A stretch of 6,208 nucleotides of DNA from Lachnospiraceae bacterium (GTDB lineage: Bacteria > Bacillota > Clostridia > Lachnospirales > Lachnospiraceae). The notes beneath the pieces are model-generated. The model saw only the letters and a program-made list of their open reading frames with translations. It searched no databases and was not told where the DNA came from. The stretch spans positions 1-6,208 of the forward strand of contig JAFUKK010000029.1 in the NCBI GenBank assembly GCA_017473665.1, read 5' to 3'. The position numbers and the translations under genes were made by a program. Shown one piece after another: positions 1 to 6,181 of the stretch. Numbering within the stretch: position 1 is the first letter of the stretch; each line of letters starts with the position of its first letter.

Positions 1-1
1 A

Positions 2-157
2 GAAAAAGTACAGTCTTATGAGAGTGAGCGATTTGTGGAACGAGCCTTTGAGGGTTCGCTGCCTAAGTTTTTAGTATCTTTTTTAGGAAATAAAAGAATT
101 TCACCCCAGGAGGCTGCAGAGTTAAAGCGTCTGATTGATGAACATCAGGAGGGCTGA
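2..157 (+). CDS. BlaI/MecI-family transcriptional repressor, C-terminal fragment (5' end outside window)
   Basis: The last 51 codons of a gene that begins before the window. The reading frame gives a peptide containing SERFVERAFEGSLPKFLVSF and ending LKRLIDEHQEG. This matches the C-terminal dimerisation part of BlaI/MecI/CopY-type winged-helix repressors, where a 'FVxRxFxGSLxxLVxxF' segment is followed by a short helix and an E-x-x-x-L-K-x-L-I end. Family knowledge: these proteins bind as dimers to dyad operators upstream of their own operon and are inactivated by cleavage after the partner M56 sensor is triggered. The DNA-binding N-terminus, the cleavage site and the operator would all lie upstream and cannot be judged here. 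The stop is 2 nt before the start of the M56 gene, whose Shine-Dalgarno sequence sits inside the last codons, so the two are very probably co-transcribed and translationally coupled. The target genes are unknown. Confidence 0.85.
   Translation, partial: EKVQSYESERFVERAFEGSLPKFLVSFLGNKRISPQEAAELKRLIDEHQEG
147..152 (+). promoter_or_regulatory. Ribosome binding site of the M56 sensor gene, inside the upstream coding sequence
   Basis: A perfect AGGAGG lies 7 nt before the ATG at 160 and within the final codons of the BlaI-like gene. It fixes the start of the M56 gene at 160 and implies that ribosomes finishing the repressor can reinitiate on the sensor. Confidence 0.85.
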
Positions 158-159
158 AA

Positions 160-2055
160 ATGGAAAAATTGTTTTTAACCATGCTGAATATGAGTATTAC
201 AGGAAGTTATGTAATTTTGGCAGTACTACTGGTCCGCCTGTTACTGAGCAAGGCTCCGAAAAAATATTCCTATCTCCTGTGGAGTGTGGTGGGCTTTCGT
301 TTATGTTGTCCTGTATCCTTTCAGTCCATATTCAGTCTGTTTCAGTTGGGGATATTTAATATGTCCAGGGCACAGGCAAATACTCCGGCAGTGTTGGAGT
401 ATGTACCGGAAAATATTGGGATGATGACACAGCCGCAGATGACTGTGGGGATCTCGGTCGTTAATTCTTTGCTTTCAGAAAGTTTGCCGGCAGCTACTCC
501 TCAGTATAGTGTGAATCCTATGCAGGTTTGGATAATTGTTGGTACAATTATCTGGTGCCTGGGAATCGGTCTGATGAGTGCGTATGGAGTATTTCTATAC
601 ATTAAATTACATAAAGGGCTGGAGAAGTCGGTTTTATTAGAAGGGAACGTATATCAGTCGGATAGAATAGGAGCTCCCTTCGTGTTAGGGTTGGTGCATC
701 CAAGAATATTTATTCCCTTTGGTTTGGAGATGGATGTACAAAAGCACGTGCTGAGCCATGAACGATATCATATTCACCGCATGGATCATGTGGTAAAGTT
801 GTTTGCGTATGTATTGCTGGTATTACACTGGTTTAATCCATTATGTTGGCTGGCTTTTATGCTGATGAGTAAAGATATGGAAATGAGCTGTGATGAAAAG
901 GTACTGGAGGGAGAAGAGAATATTCGCAGAACATATAGCATGGCATTGCTTTCCTTTGCATCCAATCACCGTTTTCCATCTCCCACACCTTTGGCCTTTG
1001 GAGAGAGCAGTGTAAAAGAAAGAATCAAAAATGTATTGAAGTGGAAGAAGCCGGCAGTATGGATTTCGGTGTGCGCATTGATTTTGTGTTTGGGCGCTGT
1101 AATATTGTGCGCAGCCAATCCGGCTTCAAAAGATAAAGTAGTAACACCCTTTGCTGCTGCTTATGGCGTGGATGAGACGATATATAATGCATTGCCGGAG
1201 ACTTCTGTGGTGAGTGCTCAGAGCTTGGCGGAATATTGTCTGACAGCAGACCAACAGCTGATCATAAGATCGGACAACGTATCCTGGTCTGAACTTACCA
1301 ACATGAACCTGGGAGATTTATCGGAATTTACCTTATCAAAAGAATGTTTTGATGAGTATTTTTCGAAGGAGGGGTGGCAGAAATCCGGCCTTTCTTCCCG
1401 AAAAATGCGGCGGGAAAATCTTAAGGCATGGAAGATCACTTCAGAAGAACAGTTGTACTATGTTCTGCAGCAAAAAGATGGTACGGTGTACCTGGCTTGG
1501 GGATGGTATGATGCAGAAGAGGTGGCAGATCCCTATTCCGATGATTCTCAGATTCTGCAGATGTTTTGTCTGAAGCCTGTGGGCGTTATGGAAAAAGTAA
1601 GTTTAACGGAGCTGCCGGATGATTACAGTGCGGTGGATGCCATGGTAGATGGCTGCGTAGTATTTGAAGATGGTACAATTACTGCCGGGCAGGACATATG
1701 GGATACCTTTGTTGAGACCTGCAGTAAGGGGACACCGGCCAGTGTGCGTACGGCAGTGTACTACTATAAAACAGATAATGTTCATTTTGTTCATGATTTG
1801 AGTTATGACGGGGACAGTTATACAATGGTGTGGTATGAAGAGGGTGAAAGGCTTGTCCGCAACTTTAAGTATCTCGTTCGTTATGAAGGGGATGCACCCT
1901 CGCCCAATGCCACCTTTACCAATTATGTGTATTATGTATTGGTCAATGACAATACTGTAACCTGGGAAGAACTGGAATGGGGCATACTGAGTTCCCAAAT
2001 GGGAGACTATATTCCCCATATGTCAGTGTATTGGTATAGAGAATACAAAGAATAA
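160..2055 (+). CDS. BlaR1/MecR1-like M56-family membrane metallopeptidase with a non-PBP extracytoplasmic C-terminal region
   Basis: A 631-residue membrane sensor-protease, the likely partner of the BlaI-like repressor upstream. Hydrophobic segments lie near residues 10-30, 36-56, 122-148, 210-236 and 298-319. The block GAPFVLGLVHPRIFIP (171-186) is the usual M56 signature before the catalytic site. The zinc motif HERYH is at 200-204, and the second conserved block DMEMSCDE at 239-246 should supply the third ligand. Family knowledge: M56 proteins are activated through the outer domain and trigger loss of BlaI repression. After the last membrane segment about 310 residues face outside. They contain no SxxK, SxN or KTG penicillin-binding motifs that I can find, so this is not a beta-lactam receptor of the classic type. 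Residues about 485-631 resemble, from memory and tentatively, small DUF4362-type domains; residues about 345-475 look like a separate unassigned domain. The gene is intact, and no clear terminator follows it before spoIVA. Confidence 0.87.
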   Translation: MEKLFLTMLNMSITGSYVILAVLLVRLLLSKAPKKYSYLLWSVVGFRLCCPVSFQSIFSLFQLGIFNMSRAQANTPAVLEYVPENIGMMTQPQMTVGISVVNSLLSESLPAATPQYSVNPMQVWIIVGTIIWCLGIGLMSAYGVFLYIKLHKGLEKSVLLEGNVYQSDRIGAPFVLGLVHPRIFIPFGLEMDVQKHVLSHERYHIHRMDHVVKLFAYVLLVLHWFNPLCWLAFMLMSKDMEMSCDEKVLEGEENIRRTYSMALLSFASNHRFPSPTPLAFGESSVKERIKNVLKWKKPAVWISVCALILCLGAVILCAANPASKDKVVTPFAAAYGVDETIYNALPETSVVSAQSLAEYCLTADQQLIIRSDNVSWSELTNMNLGDLSEFTLSKECFDEYFSKEGWQKSGLSSRKMRRENLKAWKITSEEQLYYVLQQKDGTVYLAWGWYDAEEVADPYSDDSQILQMFCLKPVGVMEKVSLTELPDDYSAVDAMVDGCVVFEDGTITAGQDIWDTFVETCSKGTPASVRTAVYYYKTDNVHFVHDLSYDGDSYTMVWYEEGERLVRNFKYLVRYEGDAPSPNATFTNYVYYVLVNDNTVTWEELEWGILSSQMGDYIPHMSVYWYREYKE

Positions 2056-2071
2056 GTTCTATATCTTATAA

Positions 2072-2101
2072 AATCCTCATAGAGTAGCAGTACCATACTG
2101 T
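2072..2101 (+). promoter_or_regulatory. Candidate sigma-E promoter of spoIVA
   Basis: The 66-nt gap before spoIVA contains CATACTGT at 2094-2101, close to the sigma-E -10 consensus CATACAnT (one mismatch at an informative position). The best-spaced -35 candidate is AATCCTC at 2072-2078, 15 nt upstream, a poor match to kmATAtt. In Bacillus subtilis spoIVA is transcribed by sigma-E in the mother cell, which makes this placement reasonable. The weak -35 is the main reason for doubt. The -10 is overlapped by a short dyad, CAGTA-CCA-TACTG, at 2088-2100. Confidence 0.45.
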
Positions 2102-2109
2102 GAAAAAGT

Positions 2110-2114
2110 GAGGA
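2110..2114 (+). promoter_or_regulatory. Ribosome binding site of spoIVA
   Basis: GAGGA followed by AG lies 7-11 nt before the ATG at 2122. It supports that start, which also gives the usual SpoIVA N-terminus. Confidence 0.7.
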
Positions 2115-2121
2115 AGCTGAC

Positions 2122-3603
2122 ATGGCAGAAGAGTTTAATCTGTATCAGGATATTGCGGGGCGTACCGGCGGCTCCATATACATAGGCTGTGTAGGGCCTG
2201 TTCGTACAGGAAAATCCACATTTATTAAGAATTTTATGGAGATGATGATCCTGCCGGGGATTACTGATCCCAACGAAAGAAGCCGCACCATCGATGAAAT
2301 GCCCCAGTCCAGCAATGGACGGACCATTATGACCACGGAACCTAAGTTCATTCCTAACGAGGGTGTAGAAGTAGCGTTTGCGGATCAGGGCGGCGAGCCG
2401 GTTCATTTTAAGGCGAAGATGATCGACTGTGTGGGGTACATGGTGCCCGGTGCCATCGGTCATATGGAAGAAAATGAAAGCCGCATGGTGAAAACCCCTT
2501 GGTTCGAGGAGGAGATTCCCTTTGTGCAGGCGGCGGAAATCGGGACCCGGAAGGTGATTGCAGAACATTCCACCGTAGGTTTGGTAATTACCACCGATGG
2601 AACGGTGACGGATATTGCCCGGGAAGATTATAAAATGGCGGAGCAGCGGGTTGTTCAGGAATTGCAGAAGCTGGGAAAACCCTTTATCGTTCTGCTGAAT
2701 TCCGCCAATCCCGATCGGGAAACGGTGAGGATTCTGGCTGCACAATTATCCGAAGAGTATGGCGTGAGAGTTATGCCCATCAATGCCAAAGAATTAAAAA
2801 AGCAGGATATCGAGAACATTTTACAAGCCTTATTAGAAGAGTTCCCGGCAAAGCAGCTGTCCATGTATTTTCCCGGTTGGATGGAGACTTTGGATAGCGG
2901 ACATAGTTTGAAACAGGCCATGATTACAATGCTGCGGGGCTGCGCAGAAAAGGTTTCAAAGATGAAGGATTTGCCGCCGGTTATGGAAATTCTGCGGGAG
3001 AATCCCTACATTAAAAAAGTGCGCTGGGATGGTATGGATTTATGTGGTGGTACAGCTCAGGCAGAGATTGAACTGCAGGATCATCTGTTTTACGATGTAC
3101 TTAGTGAGATGACCAATGTGGATATCGGTGGAGAGAGGGAAATGATTTTGACCATCCGGGAGTTGGCCGAGTCTAAAAAAGAATACGAAAAGCTGGAAGC
3201 TGCCTATAAAGAAGCGATGCAGCGGGGGTATGGTATCGTATCTCCTATGATGGAAAGTGTAGAGCTGGAGGAGCCGAAGGTGATTCGTCAGGGTGGCAAG
3301 TTTGGCGTGCAGCTGCGGGCAACGGCACCATCTGTACATTTTATTCGGACAGAAGTGGTGACAGAGATCAATCCCTATGTGGGAACCCAGGAACAGTGTC
3401 AGGACTTTTTAGCATACCTGAATAGCCAATCCGGAGATATTTGGGAAACAGAGATTTTCGGTCGATCGGTGCAGGAATTAGTCAAAGAAGGCTTTAGTGG
3501 AAAACTGCAGAAGATGCCGGAGATGGCGCGGGCGAAGCTTCAGCAGACATTAGAAAGAGTAATTAATGAGGGACGCGGGAATCTCATTTGTATTGTTCTT
3601 TAA
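2122..3603 (+). CDS. spoIVA: Stage IV sporulation protein A, spore-coat morphogenetic ATPase
   Basis: A 493-residue protein, essentially the length of B. subtilis SpoIVA (492). Family knowledge: SpoIVA binds SpoVM on the outer forespore membrane, hydrolyses ATP and polymerises irreversibly into the basement layer on which the coat is built; it is also needed for cortex formation. Visible motifs are the typical N-terminus with FNLYQDIAGRTGG (5-17), the Walker A loop GPVRTGKST (25-33), paired threonines T71-T72 in the region of the known sensor threonines, and a Walker B-like IDCVG (101-105). NSANP (193-197) stands where GTPases have NKxD, in line with this TRAFAC-type domain using ATP rather than GTP. 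A middle domain follows, then the C-terminal domain ending GNLICIVL, nearly identical to the known family end that includes the SpoVM-contacting region. The frame is intact and nothing essential seems missing. The gene appears monocistronic: its own promoter candidate lies upstream and a hairpin follows directly. Confidence 0.97.
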   Translation: MAEEFNLYQDIAGRTGGSIYIGCVGPVRTGKSTFIKNFMEMMILPGITDPNERSRTIDEMPQSSNGRTIMTTEPKFIPNEGVEVAFADQGGEPVHFKAKMIDCVGYMVPGAIGHMEENESRMVKTPWFEEEIPFVQAAEIGTRKVIAEHSTVGLVITTDGTVTDIAREDYKMAEQRVVQELQKLGKPFIVLLNSANPDRETVRILAAQLSEEYGVRVMPINAKELKKQDIENILQALLEEFPAKQLSMYFPGWMETLDSGHSLKQAMITMLRGCAEKVSKMKDLPPVMEILRENPYIKKVRWDGMDLCGGTAQAEIELQDHLFYDVLSEMTNVDIGGEREMILTIRELAESKKEYEKLEAAYKEAMQRGYGIVSPMMESVELEEPKVIRQGGKFGVQLRATAPSVHFIRTEVVTEINPYVGTQEQCQDFLAYLNSQSGDIWETEIFGRSVQELVKEGFSGKLQKMPEMARAKLQQTLERVINEGRGNLICIVL

Positions 3604-3605
3604 TC

Positions 3606-3639
3606 TTCAGGGTGGCCGGTAAAAATTGGCCGCCCTGAA
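3606..3639 (+). terminator. Hairpin after spoIVA, probable transcription terminator
   Basis: A 12-bp stem pairs TTCAGGGTGGCC (3606-3617) with GGCCGCCCTGAA (3628-3639), with a single G-U pair and a 10-nt loop. It starts 2 nt after the spoIVA stop codon. The stem is strong and GC-rich, but the tail is AAATAATAAATTTCTTT rather than an immediate run of T, so intrinsic termination may be incomplete. It could also protect the 3' end of the mRNA. Confidence 0.7.
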
Positions 3640-3662
3640 AATAATAAATTTCTTTCAGGCTA

Positions 3663-3691
3663 TAGATTTTTCAAAAGAAAGGTGCTATAAT
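3663..3691 (+). promoter_or_regulatory. Extended -10 (sigma-A-type) promoter of the HlyD-like/TPR operon
   Basis: A perfect TATAAT at 3686-3691 is preceded by TGC, giving the TGnTATAAT extended -10. The hexamer 17 nt upstream, TAGATT at 3663-3668, matches TTGACA poorly, as is common in extended -10 promoters. Transcription would start near 3698, giving a leader of about 48 nt. This implies vegetative expression, separate from the sporulation gene upstream. Confidence 0.65.
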
Positions 3692-3697
3692 GGTGCT
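3681..3697 (+). repeat. Direct repeat GGTGCT flanking the -10 element
   Basis: GGTGCT occurs at 3681-3686 and again at 3692-3697, exactly 11 bp apart, about one helical turn. Alignment of the two 11-mers gives 8 of 11 identities. The spacing fits a dimeric regulator such as an OmpR-type response regulator binding one DNA face over the promoter, but a chance repeat cannot be excluded. Confidence 0.4.
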
Positions 3698-3725
3698 GTT
3701 ACTATACACAGATAAAAAGTAACAG
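3696..3725 (+). promoter_or_regulatory. Perfect 8-bp inverted repeat in the leader, operator or mRNA hairpin
   Basis: CTGTTACT (3696-3703) and AGTAACAG (3718-3725) are exact reverse complements separated by 14 AT-rich nt. The left arm covers the predicted transcription start, and the right arm ends 4 nt before the Shine-Dalgarno sequence at 3730. As DNA it could be an operator; as RNA it would put a stem at the very 5' end of the message. It has no T tract, so it is not a terminator. Confidence 0.5.
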
Positions 3726-3729
3726 ATAC

Positions 3730-3736
3730 AGGAAGG
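3730..3736 (+). promoter_or_regulatory. Ribosome binding site selecting a GTG start
   Basis: AGGAAGG lies 9 nt before the GTG at 3746. No ATG in this frame lies near it, so this site decides the GTG start of the HlyD-like gene. The resulting N-terminus is a basic stretch followed at once by a membrane segment, as expected for this family. Confidence 0.75.
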
Positions 3737-3745
3737 TGTTGTAAG

Positions 3746-5137
3746 GTGAGCAGAGCAAAAAAGAAACACGGATCAAGAATTATATATTTCATTATAGCAG
3801 CAATTTTTATATACATTATTGTACAGTCCTTTTTCCTGGCCAAGAGCAGTAAATCCGGCTATGTGGTGGCAGAGAAAGGGGATCTGCAGGATATTGAAGA
3901 ATATACAGGAGTCATTACCCGCCAGGAGCAGGTAATCCGAGCCTCTCAGGGTGGTGTGGTTGAGTATTATTATCCCGGTAACCGCCATTTGTCCAAGGGG
4001 ACATTGGTGTGTTCTCTGCGGGACAATTATTATGGAGATTTGCTGGAACAGAAGATGGACGACCTGTATCAGCAGATGTTAAATGAGGCTTCTTCCACAG
4101 AGTATGCTGAGGATTTTAAAAAGCTGGATGAGGATATCAGCCAACAATTGGCAGAATATGTTCGCCGTAAGAATAGCAGTGAGTATGAATCTGTATATAC
4201 ATTAAAGAACAGTGTCAAGGCTACCATGGATCAGCGGGATAATTTGCTGGCCATATTACAGAATTATTCTATCAATGCCATGTTGAAGGAACAGGGAATT
4301 TATACCGAACAGATGGAGGAGCAGAGTGTAAGTGTATGGCTGCCCACAGCTGGTATGATTTCTTATACTTATGATGCCTATGAGGGCTGGACCTGGGAAC
4401 AGGTTAAGTCGGATTTTACAGAGAATTATGATGGTACTTATGAGACCATTACACTGAACCTTCAGGAAATCGAAAAGGATGCACCGCTGTATCGTCTGGT
4501 GACCAGCCAAAGTTGGAATATTACACTGTTTGTGGATGCAGAAAAGGCTGATAATTTTGAAGTCGAGGACAAGGTGGCATTCTATATTGATATGGACAAT
4601 ATGGAAGGAACTGTGATTCATAAGGAGCAAGCAGGGGAACAATTTAAGGTTGTTCTGGAAGTTTCTGAGGCCCTGGCGGATTACGCCAACACCCGGGTAG
4701 CACGACTGAAGTTTACTTATTCCGGTGAAGAAGGAATCAAGATTCCTCAGGAATGTATTTTAGAAAAGTCTTTCTATAAAGTGCAGGAGAAGTACATTTA
4801 CCATAGTGGAAGTCAGGCGAGTCTGATGATTCGCTATGAAGATAAAGATGCTATGTGTCCGATTCAGATCGTATATGAAGAAGAACTGGAAGAAGGCGCT
4901 CAGGAAGGAACACAGTATGTGTACTTTGAACTGCCGGATGGTTTGGAAGAAGGCGCATTGATGATTGAAGAGGGAACAACGAAGGTTGCACCCTTGAGTG
5001 AAACAGGAGTATTGCCCTACGTATATACCATCAATGGTGGTTATCAGGTGATGGAGATCGTAGAAATTGAATATCAATCTGATCGTTATGCCATTGTGAA
5101 TGAAATCAAGCTGTATGACAGAGTACTGATTCCCTAA
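3746..5137 (+). CDS. HlyD-like membrane fusion / efflux adaptor protein, single-pass
   Basis: A 463-residue protein starting with GTG. A basic cytoplasmic tip (SRAKKKHGSR) is followed by one membrane helix at about 11-31, placing the rest outside the cell. Residues about 45-92 (GDLQDIEEYTGVITRQEQVI, then VVEYYYPGNRHLSKGTLV) look like the first half of a biotinyl/lipoyl-like domain of HlyD-type adaptors. A helical, charged stretch at about 96-175 would form a short hairpin, and AGMISYTYDAYEGW (202-215) looks like the second lipoyl half. Residues about 240-340 fit beta-barrel domains, followed by an acidic C-terminal part rich in E at 378-410. Family knowledge: such adaptors connect inner-membrane pumps to outer parts, but in Gram-positive bacteria many have no known pump. 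I recall similar proteins near the yggS-sepF-divIVA division cluster in Clostridia; that cluster is not visible here. It is followed by the TPR gene after 33 nt, so both probably form an operon. Confidence 0.75.
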   Translation: MSRAKKKHGSRIIYFIIAAIFIYIIVQSFFLAKSSKSGYVVAEKGDLQDIEEYTGVITRQEQVIRASQGGVVEYYYPGNRHLSKGTLVCSLRDNYYGDLLEQKMDDLYQQMLNEASSTEYAEDFKKLDEDISQQLAEYVRRKNSSEYESVYTLKNSVKATMDQRDNLLAILQNYSINAMLKEQGIYTEQMEEQSVSVWLPTAGMISYTYDAYEGWTWEQVKSDFTENYDGTYETITLNLQEIEKDAPLYRLVTSQSWNITLFVDAEKADNFEVEDKVAFYIDMDNMEGTVIHKEQAGEQFKVVLEVSEALADYANTRVARLKFTYSGEEGIKIPQECILEKSFYKVQEKYIYHSGSQASLMIRYEDKDAMCPIQIVYEEELEEGAQEGTQYVYFELPDGLEEGALMIEEGTTKVAPLSETGVLPYVYTINGGYQVMEIVEIEYQSDRYAIVNEIKLYDRVLIP

Positions 5138-5153
5138 TTAGGTATTGCGAATA

Positions 5154-5161
5154 AAAGGGGG
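5154..5161 (+). promoter_or_regulatory. Ribosome binding site of the TPR protein gene
   Basis: AAAGGGGG lies 9 nt before the ATG at 5171, in the 33-nt gap after the HlyD-like gene. The gap holds no visible promoter or terminator, which supports co-transcription. Confidence 0.7.
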
Positions 5162-5170
5162 CCAAGGCGT

Positions 5171-6181
5171 ATGAAACGTTGGTTCGGGGTGCTGTTTATA
5201 GTGCTCATGTTATGCAGTGGGTGTCAAAATGGTGCGGGAAACCGATGGCAGTTAGCTGAGAGTGCCAGAACGGCCATGGCAGAAGAGAATTATTCACTGG
5301 CAGTTGAGTATTATGATCAATTGGTGGAGATGGAGCTGGAGGATAGCGGGATTTTTAATGACCGGGGCGCAGCAAAGCTGGAATTGCAGGAGTATTCATC
5401 GGCATTAGAAGATTTGGAAAAAGCTGTGGAACTGGACAATACCAATCCCACATATTGGTATAATCTTGGCCTGTGTCGTTCTTTGCTGAATGATTATGAG
5501 GGCGGCGTTGAGGCATTTACTCAAGCGTTGCTGTTGGAGCCGGAGTATGCAGAGTGTTTGGGCCAACGGGGAGTTTCCTATGCTCATTTAGGAGAGGAGG
5601 AATTGGCAGAACTGGATATAGAGGCTGTGGGGAGATTGAACCCTGAGTCCCAGAGTGCTTTTTGGGCAGAGCTGGGAAGTATCTATATGGAGAAGTGCCT
5701 CTATAATAAGGCTGAAGAGGCCTTTGGGCGTGCCATATCGTTAGAGGTAAATAATGCAGAACTGTATTTGCAGCGAGCGAATGTGTATATGTTGACCCAA
5801 GAATATAAAAAAGCCCAGGAAGACCTGGTTCGTGCCATTGACATGCAGGAAAGTTTTTTGGCGGGTTATGAGTTGATGGGCGATTTGTATTATATTCAAC
5901 AGGAATATAAGCAGGCAATAGCCTATTATTCAGTAGCATTATTGGAAGAGGCCGATTATTTAGGTCATTTAAATCGAGGCTGTTGTTATCATGCCCTGGG
6001 AGAATTTGAAGAAGCGGAAGCTGATTTTACGGCTGCCATTTTAATGGAGCCGGAGAGTGCTGCGGCCTACAATTGTCGTGCACAGGTGCGGGAAGAATTG
6101 GGCAACGTGGATGGCGCAAAAGAAGATTATAAGAAAGCGAAAGATATATTAGAAGAAGGAGCTAAAGAGAATGGAAAATAA
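5171..6181 (+). CDS. Secreted TPR-repeat protein, probable lipoprotein
   Basis: A 336-residue protein with a short signal peptide: MKRW, a hydrophobic core at about 5-14, then LCSGC with Cys18 as the likely lipid-modified residue. The box is slightly unusual because -3 is Cys and the Leu is at -4, so anchoring is probable rather than certain. After it comes an almost unbroken array of about nine 34-residue TPR units, starting near residues 26, 60, 94, 128, 162, 196, 230, 264 and 298. The unit at 128-161 is the least regular. Typical positions are seen, for example YWYNLG (95-100), GRAISLE (186-192) and GEFEEAEADFTAAI (277-290). TPR arrays bind peptides or other proteins and have no catalytic function of their own; the partner is unknown. 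It follows the HlyD-like gene by 33 nt and overlaps the next gene by 11 nt, so it is the middle member of an operon and may act with the adaptor at the cell surface. Confidence 0.85.
   Translation: MKRWFGVLFIVLMLCSGCQNGAGNRWQLAESARTAMAEENYSLAVEYYDQLVEMELEDSGIFNDRGAAKLELQEYSSALEDLEKAVELDNTNPTYWYNLGLCRSLLNDYEGGVEAFTQALLLEPEYAECLGQRGVSYAHLGEEELAELDIEAVGRLNPESQSAFWAELGSIYMEKCLYNKAEEAFGRAISLEVNNAELYLQRANVYMLTQEYKKAQEDLVRAIDMQESFLAGYELMGDLYYIQQEYKQAIAYYSVALLEEADYLGHLNRGCCYHALGEFEEAEADFTAAILMEPESAAAYNCRAQVREELGNVDGAKEDYKKAKDILEEGAKENGK
6156..6161 (+). promoter_or_regulatory. Ribosome binding site of the downstream gene
   Basis: AAGGAG lies 9 nt before the ATG at 6171 and inside the end of the TPR gene. 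It is the main support for calling a new gene there. Confidence 0.65.

Noticed and set aside
1603..2019. 138-codon open frame on the minus strand inside the M56 gene
   Set aside because: Lies wholly within an intact, recognisable gene, has no ribosome binding site of note, and gives a protein without family features; a shadow frame.
160..2055. Naming the M56 protein blaR1 or mecR1 and treating it as a beta-lactam resistance sensor
   Set aside because: The protease core fits but the penicillin-binding sensor domain is absent and no beta-lactamase or PBP gene is in the window.
2077..2745. 222-codon open frame on the minus strand over spoIVA
   Set aside because: It runs antisense through the conserved ATPase domain of spoIVA; its composition (rich in H, F, R) is typical of antisense shadows of a real gene.
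3649..3680. Inverted repeat TTTCTTT / AAAGAAA with an 18-nt spacer between the terminator and the promoter
   Set aside because: Arms are short, pure A/T except one base, and far apart; such repeats arise easily by chance in AT-rich gaps. It overlaps the -35 area but no further symmetry supports an operator.
5517..5939. 140-codon minus-strand frame over the TPR gene
   Set aside because: Proline- and histidine-rich product with no recognisable domain, fully inside the TPR array; explained by repeat codon bias on the other strand.
5171..6181. TPR array as a recent DNA tandem repeat
   Set aside because: The 34-residue units share only the TPR pattern, not nucleotide identity, so it is an old protein repeat, not a DNA repeat.
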